DNA of 64,000 nt from Unio delphinus (taxonomy: Eukaryota; Mollusca; Bivalvia; Unionida; Unionidae). Position 1 is the first letter of the stretch; each line of letters opens with the position of its first letter. Positions 26,272 through 40,900 of the stretch are shown here, piece after piece. The translations under genes were made by a program, and so were the position numbers. The stretch is from NCBI GenBank assembly GCA_029339505.1, contig JAQISU010000036.1, forward strand, positions 5,885,501-5,949,500, given 5' to 3'. The notes under the pieces were generated by a model. It had not been told where the DNA came from. It ran no database searches and saw only the letters and a program-made list of their open reading frames with translations.

Positions 26272-29200
26272 TTAATAATTGTGTAAAACTTTGCTCAGGC
26301 TCTGTATGTCTTTGAACTCTTCGCAGAGTCTTTTTTGAGTAACTAAGGTATGGTTGCCATCAACAATATCAACGATACCTTCAGACTTAAAATTCAATTC
26401 TAATGAGTCATCACCAACATCTACAGTTCCAATTGCAGGAGGAAATTCCTTGAAGTTTCCATGTTGTACCATAACTTTTGCATTGATATACAACCTGCAG
26501 ACATAATTATGATCAATGCTTCTGACAGCAATTTTGCTTGATGAACAATGCAGTGTCTGTATATCAACCTCAAATGTTCCAAGAAACTTTGACTGAGCCG
26601 CATGCATGAAAACATTCTGCTCATTCTGAAAAACATAATCACATTGGAGATAATAAAAAAACATGCTAAGCACAAACATCACACAGAGCTGAATTTCCTT
26701 TTTTAAAATGTTAAGTTACTTACAAAAGTACAGTGCACTCATTAAATATGGATAATCTTAGTCAAAACTTAATATATGTTAGGGACAAACCAGTTAATCT
26801 TCAGGGATGGTTGTTGGAGGGGTGGGTGGGAACTAAAAAAAATAAATGAATAGGAATTCCAAAGAATGTTTGCGTGATTTTAATGCTTTACATATCTTTA
26901 ATAATTGTTCAGTCATATCATTACGATGTCTGGTGTGTGACAGTTTATAGTGATTTCTATTATTGGGCCATCATACAAAAGACATGTGGCATGCTGTCCC
27001 ACCCATTTACATTATCCTGACACCAGGCCAAAGAATTCTAACGCTAATGTCTTAATGCTGGGCAATAGCAATGCAGCTGTTAGTATCATTGTTACAAGTC
27101 TTTGGTATAACTGAGCCAGGGTTCAAAACCGCAACCTCCTACATACAAGGCAGATGCTCTAACCACAAGGCCACTGGTTCATTGGAACTCCAATGCTAAT
27201 AAGAATGTTAGCTTGTAACAAAGCATGTCGGATAAATGTATTGAAAGTTTCATCGTGATTTTGTCACACAGGGGTCATCTCTGTACTAGAACTTTAATAC
27301 TATTTTAATGCATGTGTGTGTGTGTGACAAACCGCATAAAAACTTTAATAAGTTGACAAGATCAGACTGAAATAAAAGCCACAAATTGATTTTGAAAAAT
27401 TTGGAACTTGTTTTCATGGAACCTCAAAAATATTTATCAATGTTTATAAAGTTAAAAATATTAACAAAATATGGTACTCTTATTGATGTACAGATGAGTT
27501 AAGCTATTGGTGGATGGAACCCATTTTATATTCCAGACTTTTCACTGGGTGTGATACTTATAGAGATCAGGTTTGGGAGACTCTAGACTTCATTGTGACT
27601 ACTTTCCTTTATAATTACAGAAATCAAATGTAAAGACACTGTATTTACTGATGAAAAAGCATATTACCTTCAAAAATGTGCTTAGACTTTCACAGAAATA
27701 TGTGACACTGTTGCAGTCCAACTGTTTGTAAAACAGCATAGTACTCATGACATGATCTGTCCAAAGCAATTCCACTGTAAATCCAGCACCCCAAATACAC
27801 TATAAAAAGATAAAGGCACATAGTAGCCAATTTATAATTTTTTTGCTTGTTTGCATACTGACAATGAAATCCACAAAAAGCATATACACAAAGTATTCCA
27901 TATTAACAATCCTTTATTATCCACTGAATTAGAAAAATAAACATAACACGGGTATTATAAATGCTGCACAAAATCAAATTATGGCAACATGGAAAATGCA
28001 TGTTAGTACTGGTTTTCAATACAATTTTGACTAAGTCATATTTTTCTGCACATGTTCTCTATATATTCTCAGGAATCAATGACCTACTGATAATCACACA
28101 CTAAGTAGTTATTGAATTAACTACTTGCAGATTGCATTAATTACAGTTCAGTTTTTCTTGCCACACATTTTAGTTTCCGAAAATGCACACCTTGAAAACT
28201 GTTATTACAGATCTTAATTGTATAAACTTTATGAATAAACTGATGTAAAATGGTCAGTTTGTGTCCATATACATTTGTGACAAAGCTTTCCCAGATTATA
28301 AATGTATCCACCAGCAAGTCCACCATTAACTCTTATTCATTATTCTGTTTCCAACTAATACATCAATATAAAGGAAAACATTTTAAAAAAATATAAAAAT
28401 TTGATCTATATTTTTATTACTTAAATTTCATTACCTGTTATAAATAATCATTCTTCATTACTGGCATTTTTGCTGTCAGGTTACAAATAAAAATTATATC
28501 ATTGATGAAATGTAAAAATGTATAATTCAATGGAATTTGGAGACATGCTAATGGCTCAACCCATGAAAAGAGGTGTACAGCTTGTTCACATCAAGTATAC
28601 AATATAATATACATGTACTGATCATGAATTGTCTAGTTCAAACTGTTTTAATGTATGGATCATTTTAAACAAGAGAGTTTGCAATGTATATGAGCAAAAG
28701 AGAATTTAAAATGCTTTTGTTAATTACCTTTATACATGTTTCATCACTACTAAGTCCACATTCTTCAGCTGTTCCAAACTTATAATTTATATCTGGATCT
28801 GTAAGAAAAGATTTAATAGCATCTTCAATTCTAAACTTATACATACACTATCTGAAACCAACTTCTCTTAAATCACCCTCTCTTAATCTCTTTCATGCAT
28901 ATATTTCATGTGATAAATCTGGGGATTGACTGTTAAAACTAGAATATTGACAATTCTGCAAAGTCCAACTAAAATGAACATGATTTATTTTAAGTCAAAT
29001 TTAAAACCAAAGACTTCTTTAACCTGACATGCATAACTTTTATATTTTTATGATTGTCAAAATGTTCCTTGCACAGATCTGAATTCATAATTAATTGTGT
29101 TGTATGGTCACATTTGAGATGAGAAATTTGAATACACTATATTGGATTGATGTGAATGACAGATCAAGTTTTTGACAAACACATAATGTTGGCAACTGAT

Positions 29201-30115
29201 AATCAATTATAGGATTTTTAAATCTTCTAATACTAGTATTAAATTAGTTTTGATTAGTGTTTCTATTTTTGTACATGTGTATAAAAATTAATTATCTTAA
29301 CAATGAAAACTTCAAAGGTGATCATGTTCACACAATATTTGGAGGGTGTGTGTGACCTGACTCTTTGGAAACTGTACCTAGTCACAGTCAGCAAGTGAAC
29401 AGCAGCTTAATCCTCTAGTTAACAGTGGTGTAATTAATTTCAGAGATTGGATTCTCCGTCACTACTCAGCAATGAATGAATTTGAATTCTGATTTTTTCT
29501 GGCTCACAAAATTGCATATTGGTGTAAAACTATATGATACAACTATATATATGAGATTTGGTCAAAAACTTAATAATATGGTTTGAAAAAGTATTCAGCA
29601 GAGATTAGAACTGCTGCATACAACCCGTCAATAAATAATAACATAATATAATTCTGTCATTATTGCATGTCTGGATAGACATTTTGAATATTTTCTGTCA
29701 TGGTAAAAATTAATCCCATTTCCAGTTAATCTGCAGTTTTAACAGCAATACATATCCATAGAAAAACTGTGTTTGGTCCACAAAATTCAATAACGTTACA
29801 CAATATTTTTCTATCTCCCTTTCTAGAATCTGGAGAAGAAAAAAAACATTTAGGTAATATTGTCTGGTAAAATATAGAAATATACTTACATTTCACTTTT
29901 ACATAAGTACCAATATCTGTGTCATTAAGATTTATGCAAATCTTTCCTTGTCTGCTGAGAGTCAAAGACCATGTGCTGAAGGAGAGCAGATCCTTATTGT
30001 AGATATAACAGCTATCAGACCCTACAAAAAATGAGATATTTCATGTGTCAATTAATAACAGCATTAGGAATGTTCCTTTCTCTTTACAGTACAATTATCA
30101 TTATTATTATTATTA

Positions 30116-30174
<59 letters not shown>

Positions 30175-32169
30175 AGAAGAAGAAGAAGAACAAATGAATA
30201 AAAACATACTTAATATATAACCTTGTCAGTTTCTTGGAAAAAAACCTGAACATTTTACTAACATATTGTGGATTTTAAATCAATTAGCAATGTATTTAAG
30301 AAGCTGAAACAGCTTATTACATTGCAAAAAAATGCAGGCTGGTTGTTTGATTGTTGCATTGTTTCATTGTGTATCTATCCTGAACTAATTATTATTTACT
30401 GAAAATTAAAAGTTTCATTGAAATTTCAAAATGAAAGATCATGCTTTCTTTAATGTGCTTGTTTATATGACACAGTATACAGAAACAAATCTTTATTTTA
30501 AAATTGTTTCAGGTAGAAATATAGTTCAGTAATTTCTATTTTCTGTGTAAAGGTTTTTAATCAGGAAGTGTCTCAATTGATATATTTTAAGAAATTCTGT
30601 TGTATATAGCGTTCATTAAAAACAATATTAACTGTACTTACTCTCTCCTGTCACACCAGCCTCTACTGTTTCATGCCCCTTCTCTGTTTAATCTTCTTCA
30701 TGAAAATCATAAACTGATGACATTCTTAAACTGTGTTACTTCCTGGCTCATAGTGTGCTACTACTGGCATTTCTAGGTGGGCATACAATATTTAACCTCT
30801 CAAAGACATGCCTTAGTCCAATGTCTGTATAGAACTTCTGACTTTTGATCTTGGAGTTGGATCACATGGCTTATTAGTCTGGTCTTCGATATTAATGGTC
30901 ATGAACTGGAGCTGTTGATGCTATGCTGATTGGATTATCAGTGATGATTTGTTGGATGATGTCTTGCTTTGTGCAAGATAAACAAATTATATAATACTGA
31001 AATGCCCATAGTCAAAGAGCTGATCTCACAATTTGCACAAATTATAACCATGTACAAATCATTTTCTTTAAAATCCTTTAATTATAATGCACCATCAATC
31101 TAAAAAATTGTATAGCTTATTCCACTTTCCTTTTCTTAACCAGCAATTTGTATAGATAGTGTAACATCAAGATCTTCCACCCCAACCCCCTAATTATTTA
31201 TTTCCACCTCCCTTACAACTCATTAGTTTCCCCCTCTAGTTCTAACTTCTACTCCCTTGTCTAAAATAATTAATTTCTTGTCAATATGGACACTTGGTAA
31301 TAAGCTGAATGCAACATGTATATATGTAATGAGTCTGCTAGCAATTGGAAATGGGGTAGATTCAGCCATCACATTCTTTTCCCCATTCAACAAATTAATT
31401 TATTTTTATTAATGCGCCCTTTGGTAATACACTTAAGGCATACAAGTGAGATACCACAACATAATGGATCCTTGAACCAATGGGGGGGGGGCAGATCTAT
31501 CTAGCTGATTTTCCCCCCACTATTATGAATTAGTTCCGTATACATAATCTATTTAGTATTAAACATATGGAAATACCATGCATGTAACATTCCATACAAT
31601 ATATTGTGCATGGGGGTACATGATCAATTAGCTGATTATTTCTCCTAACTGCAATTAGTTTCTCCTTTCCTTTTCTACATTTGATATATAATGCAGGTAT
31701 ATGTTTACTTTACAAAATCTCACATACCGGTATGGATGATTTCAAATGAACCTTTACAGTTAAAAGACGTTACAATTTCGGACTAATAGATTTTTAAGTC
31801 ACTTGCATAGTATAAGACATAACTGTTAAAGAATCTTCCTGGTTCTTCTTAGCAAACTTACAATGCATTGAAATGGGGACCTGGTCCCCAGAATGATTCT
31901 GATGACCTAAGTGGTTAGAGCATCCACTTGAGATGTGGGAGGTTGTGGGTCAAACCCCAGCTAAGTTATATCAAAGATTTATACAAATGGTGCTAGCATC
32001 TGCATCACTTGGTGCTCATCATTAAGAGGTTAGTTCTGAGAATGGTTGGCCTGGTGCCAGAATAATGTGACTGGGTGGGACATGATGTTACATGTCTGCA
32101 GGGCTATGCATGAGTGGTGTACATCACTTTAAACTAAATATAAAAATCCAAAATACACACACACACACA

Positions 32170-32202
<33 letters not shown>

Positions 32203-32788
32203 GGTCATTTACAAGGTTTTGAAGGGAAAAAAATCTAGAGTGAGTGAAAGTGTCCAAGGTAAAATATGATGGGTACCTCAACAAATAATACTGTGTAACT
32301 CCTTTGGAATTGGATCAACAGATACTATACACATAAATGTCAGTAGAGATCAATGATGTTGCACTTATAATCTTGGCATCTTCTTCCCACACATTATTTG
32401 TTTCCTTATTCCTGTCCTGTAAATATTTATTTACATTGTTTTTGTGGTAATTTGTAAGTGATTTAGTAATCATTGTGGAGCACATGTCTGACAATACTAT
32501 TTCAGGAAATTTTGAAGCGGTTTTCGCTTGTAGCATAAAACATACAATTGAGAAGAGAGAAAGATTAAGCAATAGAGAAAGACTGATATAGGAAGAAGAG
32601 TGTAAGACAGATGAGAGCCATAAAAACAGACTGGAAGTGAGAGGAAGACAGAAAAGAAAAAGAGGAAGACAGAAAAAAGAAACAAAGACAAAGATGAGAG
32701 AGAGAGAGGAAGAAAGATACAAGAAGATAAAGAGAGAGATAAGAAAAAGGGCAGTTTTATGAAGGGAAGAGAGGCGTGGAGAGAGAGA

Positions 32789-32847
<59 letters not shown>

Positions 32848-33719
32848 TGTCAGGGCTGATTATTTTCCTATAGGAAGAAAATCACCTGGGTAAATTGTTA
32901 CCTAGGAAATTTTTAGGAGGGGAGGGGGATTTGGTCTTTATGACACAGGCAAGACTTATGCATAATGAACACCAGCTTGTCATCCAACATATATAAAATC
33001 ATGGATATTTTTGAGACCTTTTTCAATAAAACCATAATGTTAAGGTGCCTAAACTGTCAAATCAAATATGGTTATCCTATTTTTAAAGCACCATTAGTGT
33101 CCCATTTTTATAGCATATTAGTACTATTTTTTTTTAATTCTAAAATGTTGGGTGCAGTCAAATTTGGAGGCATGTCTTATAGTGTTACTTAACCATGGGA
33201 TATTATGTGACACTGATTAAGTCCCCTCTGTGCAGTACTACATCATATCAAAAATCATTTCTGCTTCCACACATAAACTGTGCAATATGTTACCAATTAG
33301 AAAAATGAGTAACCCATCCAAGAATTGGGAAAAACATAATATTCCTTTAAATAATTATGTTGATGATTGGGTTAACAAATCTTATCATAAGCAACTGAAA
33401 ACAAATTGCAGATGATTAAAAAAAAATTAAATGTGTTTAATGTTTCTAAAAATAGAAAATATAAAAGCTGAAATAATGTTCGAATATGAAAAATCTACAA
33501 CTTTAAGACATATTGTTCTCTTTAGATTACTGTCTTTAAGATATTATTATCTCTCTGTCCTATGGGCTTTGATGTAATTAATATAAAGATATTTATGCCA
33601 GTGCATAAACTTATCAATGTTTTATTAATTAATACACAATCAAAACCATGCCTATGTATGCCATCTTTTATTGTGCTATTTTATTATCAATGAAATAATT
33701 ATATGTACTAGAATTTATC

Positions 33720-33805
<86 letters not shown>

Positions 33806-35386
33806 CTTGTCTACTTTTATTCAGTAGACATTGTTTTTTTGTTTTTGTACTATTTTCCATGCAACGCCAGCAGTTGATCGGATCCAACCCATGACTTCTT
33901 CACAGTTAATTATAAATGTTCATAACTTTACAGAGAATAGTGTTAACATTAGTACATAGTATTATATTCTAATTCTAAACTCATTACAGAATATAAGCTA
34001 TGAGAAAGAGAGAGAGCCGAAGAAAAGTAAATTTATTGTAAGAATTTCCACTTATATGCATATATGTACCAATACATATATGCACATTAAGCATTCACTC
34101 ATTACAAGTTTTATAAAGTGACTATGGTTGTTACTCGTTTCAAAGCAATTCAGTTCTGCTATTATTTTAAATACATATTTTCCCTTAATAGCAATCTTTG
34201 AAAATTAAAAAATTACCATTGTAATAAGAGTTTCTGACACTAGGAAGAAATCTAACCTTGCCCGCTTGATAGGTTTATTCTTTCTCCAAGTGGATCTTTT
34301 TGAATCTATATTATTTTCTCATCAGAAATAAAGTTGAATACATTCATCATAAACATCAATTAGGACAATTAATGTTCATAAGTTTAAATGTGTAATTTTG
34401 AACTGAAGTATCTAAAACTATATTGTTGCTGTTTGCATCTACTTTGCGTCTGTGTATAGGCAACTCAAAGTTATTGCTCAATACAATAGCGTCTCCCCTT
34501 GAATCTGAATGCAAAAGAAATGATATATTGGTAACCCCAAGATGATCTAATATGTCTCCTGTCATTTAGTAAAATGTGTATCTTGCAATAGATATACTGA
34601 GTATTCCTCATTTTCTTCAGGTAATTCATTACAGCTCCAACCCATAGCAATATGACAGGATAGATTTTTCACAAGGCAGTTCTTTTATATAAATGTCTAC
34701 ATGGAACTGCACTCGAATATCTTCAGGACTTATTCAGGCCTTTTTCAAAAAAATACCAGTTGGGATCAAGATCACATGGAAAACTTCTAGTACCAGAACC
34801 AAGAACAGAACAATTCAAAAAGAGTTTTCAATATTCTGGTACAGTTGTATGGAATAAGCTTCCACTACATGTAAAATTGGCTGAAAATATTAGAGTACTT
34901 AAAAAGTGATATCATGAGCATGCATGTGTTTATTATAGATGATGATCATACCTATATTTATAGGTATTTCCTTTATGACAGCTTCTGTGTAGACTGTGAC
35001 ACTAATTATTGTATGTTTTGTATGGTTTAACGCCATTTTTAAGCACAATATAGGCTATACATGGCGGCCAGTATTAATGGTGGAGGAAGAACCCGGAAAC
35101 CCCCCGGAAAGAACCACCGACCCACGAGAAGCTACTGGCAAGCTTACTCACATAACTACATTAGCCGAATCTTAGACTTGAACACACATAGACAGAGGTG
35201 AGATGGTAGTGATCTGTAATGGACAGTGCTTTAGACCACTCGGCCACTCGAGGCCCCTCACTAATTATTGCTATCTACATATAATGTGCATTTTCATACT
35301 CTCCTTAAGAGGGCCTCAAGGGAGAATAGTCCTTTACTAACGAGTCACCCTCTATAAATAAAGAATTATTATTATTATTATTATTA

Positions 35387-35422
<36 letters not shown>

Positions 35423-37902
35423 TAGAGGCAATTCTCAATGAGTCATCCACTGCCTTTATTATAAAATTCTTATATCTGATATTGATCATTACATTACTTC
35501 TAGGATTTGCTGAGATATTCTATTTGATAGTGAACATTTTATTTTTAAGGCTTATGATATATATAAAAAAGAAAGTTCATATATTGTCGTTAAGAGAGAG
35601 AAAAAGAACAGAAAGAGCGAAGGTAATTTCTGAAATAAAAAATAACACAAACAATCAAAGGTCATTCAATAAAGTTGATTGAAATAGAAATGCAAAAATG
35701 ATTAAAGAAATAGTAAACCAAATATCCAGTCATTAAATAAGAGTATTTTGCAACTGTCATCCTTGTTATTTTTACACAAAATTGGGTAACTTATCCTTTT
35801 CAAATTTAAGAACTTTGTTCTGTAGAATTTATTTTTAGTTAAAATATCTTATGTACTTAACATGATCTGGCCTGTTAGTATACTTCATGTTGTTTACTTG
35901 ATATTAGAGAAAAGTTTGTTGCTTTTGGCTTACCAATAGATATTCTTTTCAATGAAATGTCAGCCACATTACAGCAAAGTAGCTTCTATGCAAACAACTT
36001 CACCTAATATACATTACTCTCTCAATGTTGTTGCATCATGACATTTACAAATCTTTATACATTTTGACATAGTGAATTGAACTTTGAAATTTATTGAACA
36101 ATTAATGAAAGTAATTTGTGAAGTTAATAATTATTCATTAATATGTGTGTTTTATCAGTATACAGGGATCGCGCTGGGCTTCGCCAATGTCGCAAATTGC
36201 GATTTTTTTCCCTTATTGGCGACAAAAATATCCCATCTGGCGATTTTTTTGGCGACAGACTTTTTAGTTATTTAATTTCTACATACAATCATGGATTTGG
36301 ACTGAATAAATTAAATGGGAGAACGAAAGGAAGCCACAAACCTGACTAAGTAATGCATTGGAATTAATTTGTTACACAAACAATCCTTTGTTCGTATTGA
36401 TCATCCCATCTTTACAGTGCATTGTTACATCATAATCTGCTTATGCCGACATCTGGGCTGAGTACTGTATGCTGTGATACAGTCAATCATGCTACCGTAC
36501 TATACCTACAACTGACCGACTTCTGAAGACGCGAATAGATCAGAAACAATTTAATTGAATGGCTAATCCTTCTGTTGTTTTTTTACATATACCAATACAA
36601 TAGTTTTTCTGAACCTTCATAGAAAACTGATAACCTTTGAAGTACCGACTACGGTGTATAAATAGAAATCAAATGGAAAAAAATCTAAATTATAATTATA
36701 TCTTCGCCAGTGCAACATTATCATGAGCAAACGCAAGTTAGACGTTGCGATTTCATTATCTCATCCTAAGTTACAAAAATTAACAGCGTTTGGATTTAGT
36801 GCAAATTCATCAGACAAAACAATCACTGGACCCGATGATAAACCTTGCAGTCCAACATCATCTACATGTAGCGCTTCAAGTGCAACACCACATTACGATG
36901 AACGGGGCAACAAGTCCCGAAAATTTCAAGACAGTTGGAAACTTGGGCGTCCGTGGCTCAGATATGATCCAAAGTTAAAACAGATGTTCTGTGATATATG
37001 TATCAAGGCAAAGTTTGTAAATTCATTTACAACTGGCTGTGATATTTTAAAGGAGTGCGTCACCAAACATGAATCCAGGCGGGGTAAGTAATATTTTTGC
37101 ATTTTACTCATTGACCTTTTTCTTTGCCATCAATCCCACAGAGACTTAAACTCCACAACAAGAAATAGCAACAAAAAAAAATCAAGTTTGCATAATTAAA
37201 AATAATTATTTATTTCTCAAAATACAGGAGTGAAAGAATCCATAAATTGGGTGTGAATTTATGCTTATATATACGGTCCAATATTGCCAAGTTGTTAACT
37301 CGTGTAAGTTTCATTCGTGGGAATGGAGATCCTATTTTGCTTGTTGAGAAAATTTATACAGCATTCAGTGATCATTCTTGGGATTTAGGAAGCAATTCAC
37401 TACAAGCTCTGGGGAGGGGGGGTGCATTTAATTATGGAATGCATGCAATCGACGACCGCATGATACGTCAATTATCTTATATTGCAATGTACGATCATAG
37501 GGTTTTATTGTTATTAAAATGTCAACTAAAGTTGATAATGCATTTTTTTCTTCTTCAGGTAACAACAGTCATACATGTGCACAAACGGTGATGCGGGATG
37601 CCAGCACTATGAAAGCAGCGAAGATCACTGCCATTAGCAAAAGCAAAATTTTTATTATTAGTGCTGTACGGAACACTTTCTTTGCGGCTTACTACAACCT
37701 GGCTAATACAATTGTCCCAAAGCTGCAACAGTTGTGTATCACACAGGTATTGAAAATATTATATTATAGCTTGTTAACAGTAATATTCTATGTATTTAAA
37801 TGACAGTAACATAAGGAAAAAAACACATGTATAACCTTAATATATTCAATGTGATATTACTGTAGTACACCGTGATTGTTGTATAAATGCCACTTTTTGT
37901 TA

Positions 37903-37959
<57 letters not shown>

Positions 37960-40900
37960 GCACACACACACACGCACACACAGTCAGAACATGTATAATA
38001 ATAAATGAAATATTTATGGCATACAAAATTAATGATTATTTCTATTTCAGGGCGCCACCCAACTCTCAGACCTCAAAGTAGATAAGCACACATCGTATGA
38101 CGGTCACGGAAGTACCAGTGAGTTTCAGCAGTCGTTGGCTGATGTCATAGTTGATGAGATGGCTACCGAGGTCAAGGAATCTCGTGTTTACAGCGTCATG
38201 CTTGACGAGAGCACAGATGTTTCAGTACATCAGAATTTGATTGTTTATGTTAGGTACCTAACTAATTTGGCTGGCAGTGTTCAACCAGTGACTCAATTTC
38301 TAGGTATTCGTCAGCTTCAAACCGCAAATGCAGAATCTATATATTCAGAGTTGTTAGGTTTAATTCAGTCATTTGGTTTTAGTCTGGACAATCTGATTGG
38401 TGTATCAACGGATGGTGCTGCAGTCATGTTGGGTTGCAAGAGTGGTGTTGTTACCAGGTTGAAGGAGGCTACTAAAGGTTTGCTTGCAACTCACTGCATT
38501 GCACATCGGTTAGCTCTGGGTACAGGCGCTGCAGCTGACGAGGTTAGATACTTGGTTAAGTTTCAAGATATACTGAATAATATGTACAAGTATTTTGCCT
38601 ATTCCCCTCGTAATATGTGTAGACTTGAGGCAATTCAGTCAGTGTTAGAGTCTTCTCACACTCGCTTGCATCAGGTATTCCACACAAGGTGGCTGAGTTT
38701 TGAAGGTAGTGTACAGGCAGTTGTTGATAATTTTCAAGCTCTAGTTAGTGTCTTCTTGGAAGACAACTCTGCAAAGGCTCTTGCAATGTATAAGCCCATA
38801 GCTTGTTTCAAATTTGTTTATACAGCACACTATATGGCTGACATTCTCAGGCCTTTGGCAGTTCTGTGTCAAGCTTATCAGAGATCTGATATTGACTTTA
38901 CCGAGGTTAATCCCCTTCTCCACTCCACTGTTGAGCTTCTTGAAAATCTGAGGTTAGAGTCTGGTAGTAACGTTTCTAGGTTTCTTTCTGAGATTCTAGC
39001 AGAACCAAGTTTAGATTCATCAGGTTTATGTACTTTTGAGTACAAAGGCCATACAATTAGTGATAATGCTAAGCAAAGGTCAGAGGCTGCATTGTCTTGT
39101 GCCAAATTTATAGATATTGTTATAGATAATCTAAAAGCAAGGTTCACGGAGGAGGGTGATTCGATAGTTTTGAGTGCTCTAACCAAGTTGTTTGATCCCT
39201 ATTTGTATGGTTCACAGGCAATCAGTTCCATTCTTTCAGAGGTTTCAGGCATTGTTTCAGATTACTTGTCTACTTGTGGGTTAGGTAATCAGTCAGAGGT
39301 TAGTCAGGACTTGGCTGGCTTTGTGGCTTATGCTAGGGTTCAAGTTCTCAGGAATGGTAAGGTGTATAGAGGTGTTAAGGATTTGATTCAGTTGGCAGTG
39401 AGATCCAGGACAATATACCCTTGCGCATCTGCGGCTGCTGAGAGACTACTGGTGTCACCTGTCAGCACTGTTGACTGTGAACGAGGATTCAGTAAGATGA
39501 ACCTCATAAAAACTGACATCAGAAATAAACTCGGCATCTCATCTCTCGAGAATTTAATGAGAATCAGCATGTACCGATATGAAAATTTTGACTTTGAAAC
39601 TGCATTCAGCAAGTGGGCAGCCGTAAAATCGCGACGGATCTTCACGTAACACTTTGTAACATTTTGTTAATGCTTGTTGTAATTAAAGTATTCATTTAAT
39701 TAATCCATCTTTTGTCATTTTCATTGCCTTTTACATTAATAGACTAAATTAACACTTGGAAGAATGTACACTACCGTACTTGTTATGGCGACACTTTTTG
39801 AAAATTGGCGACAAAATATTGATGTTGGCGATTTGTTTGGCGACAGCTTTTTAAAAGCCAGGACCATCCCTGGTATATATAATTTTTATGTAGCAACAGA
39901 TCACTGAAAATGTATGAGAATGTGTGAATGAAAAAAATGTGAACAAAAGTAAACATATGATAACTGTTCCTTATATTTGTTGGTGTGTTTTGGAAAGGAC
40001 CAAAATATTAAAATGAAAACTTCTTTTTAACAGTGTTTAAAAAATTAAAAAAACTTTAGAATTTTGAAATATATAACTGATGAAAATAAGAATCTATCAT
40101 GAAATATGCATCACTACACCAATTTTCACAAAACTATGTTAATGGGTCAAACATATTGAGAGCAAAATGAACAATAAGAAAGAATCACATATTGAATCAT
40201 TTTGGGATTTTACTTCCCACAATTTGCTAAAGACAGACTCTCACAATTTCATTAATTGCACACTTTGAAAATCATTTGCATTCTGCATGTATTTCTATGT
40301 GAGACATTAAATTTATTATCTTGATTTAATCTATCCACCTACCTACATATCTATCTACCTATCTTTTATATAAGTAAAGGATGAGTATTATAATGTTTGT
40401 TATGACAGTATAATAATCCACCATTTATTTATTACCTAAGTATCTAACCCACAGTGGCTCTTCAATAACTAGAAGGTACTTGGAACACAATAAATTTGGA
40501 ACAAAATTGTACTGTTAGTTCATGTAGCCCAGTGCTAACAGTTGGACATGTAACAAGGGTCATCCTGATTATCACCATCTCTAATTCAAATTTCACAGCC
40601 AAAATCACTTGGGAGAGCATGGTTAATTACACATTTGAATAATCTAATCATGATGGCAAGGCTTTATAGCCAAACAAGCCTTTGATAATGCCCTATGGAC
40701 CACTTGCTTGCAGCTAACAGTCTCTTACCAAAGTTATGGATCCTAGATTATTTCATTATTTGGATTTGGTTTAGCTAAAAAATTCTACAATTTTTAAAAT
40801 ATAACTTTATATGCATGTCACAACAAAGTCAAGATATTAAAAGCGATTTTCATATATCCATATGATCAGGCAAAGCAGTACACTGACATAGTGAACTGAA

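Larger units (their letters stand above)
36163..39872 (+). mobile_element. complete hAT transposon
   Basis: 3,710 bp. Terminal inverted repeats are imperfect: left CAGGGATCGCGCTGGGCTT, right end (reverse complement) CAGGGATGGTCCTGGCTTTT. Repeated TTGGCGACA-type motifs sit just inside both ends (36216, 36249; 39805, 39837) with variants at 36238, 39785 and 39825. They are likely transposase-binding sites, as known in other hAT elements. The right flank begins GTATATAT and the left flank ends GTATA; the unoccupied copy reads GTATATAT once. This indicates a target duplication of which the left side is 3 bp short of the usual 8. It carries the spliced transposase gene at 36723-39649. Confidence 0.9.
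36072..40890. repeat. tandem duplication, copy A (contains the hAT element)
   Basis: The flanks 36072-36162 and 39873-40890 together match 40891-42036. Both unit boundaries fall after the phrase GACATA. Removing the transposon leaves about 1,109 bp, against 1,146 bp in copy B. The copies differ by scattered substitutions and two small indels. Confidence 0.9.

Noticed and set aside
30646..30690. Possible extra exon of the secreted-protein gene
   Set aside because: Phase-compatible, but the acceptor is poor, an in-frame TAA lies just upstream, and direct joining of exons 1 and 2 also works.
32315..32722. 135-codon Leu/Phe/Ser-rich minus-strand frame with membrane-like look
   Set aside because: It is the reverse of a purine-rich GA tract.
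35180..35258. Functional tRNA gene
   Set aside because: It has A and B boxes, but the body cannot form a clean cloverleaf and it continues into a SINE with a target duplication. The same holds for the heads at 27.1 and 31.9 kb.
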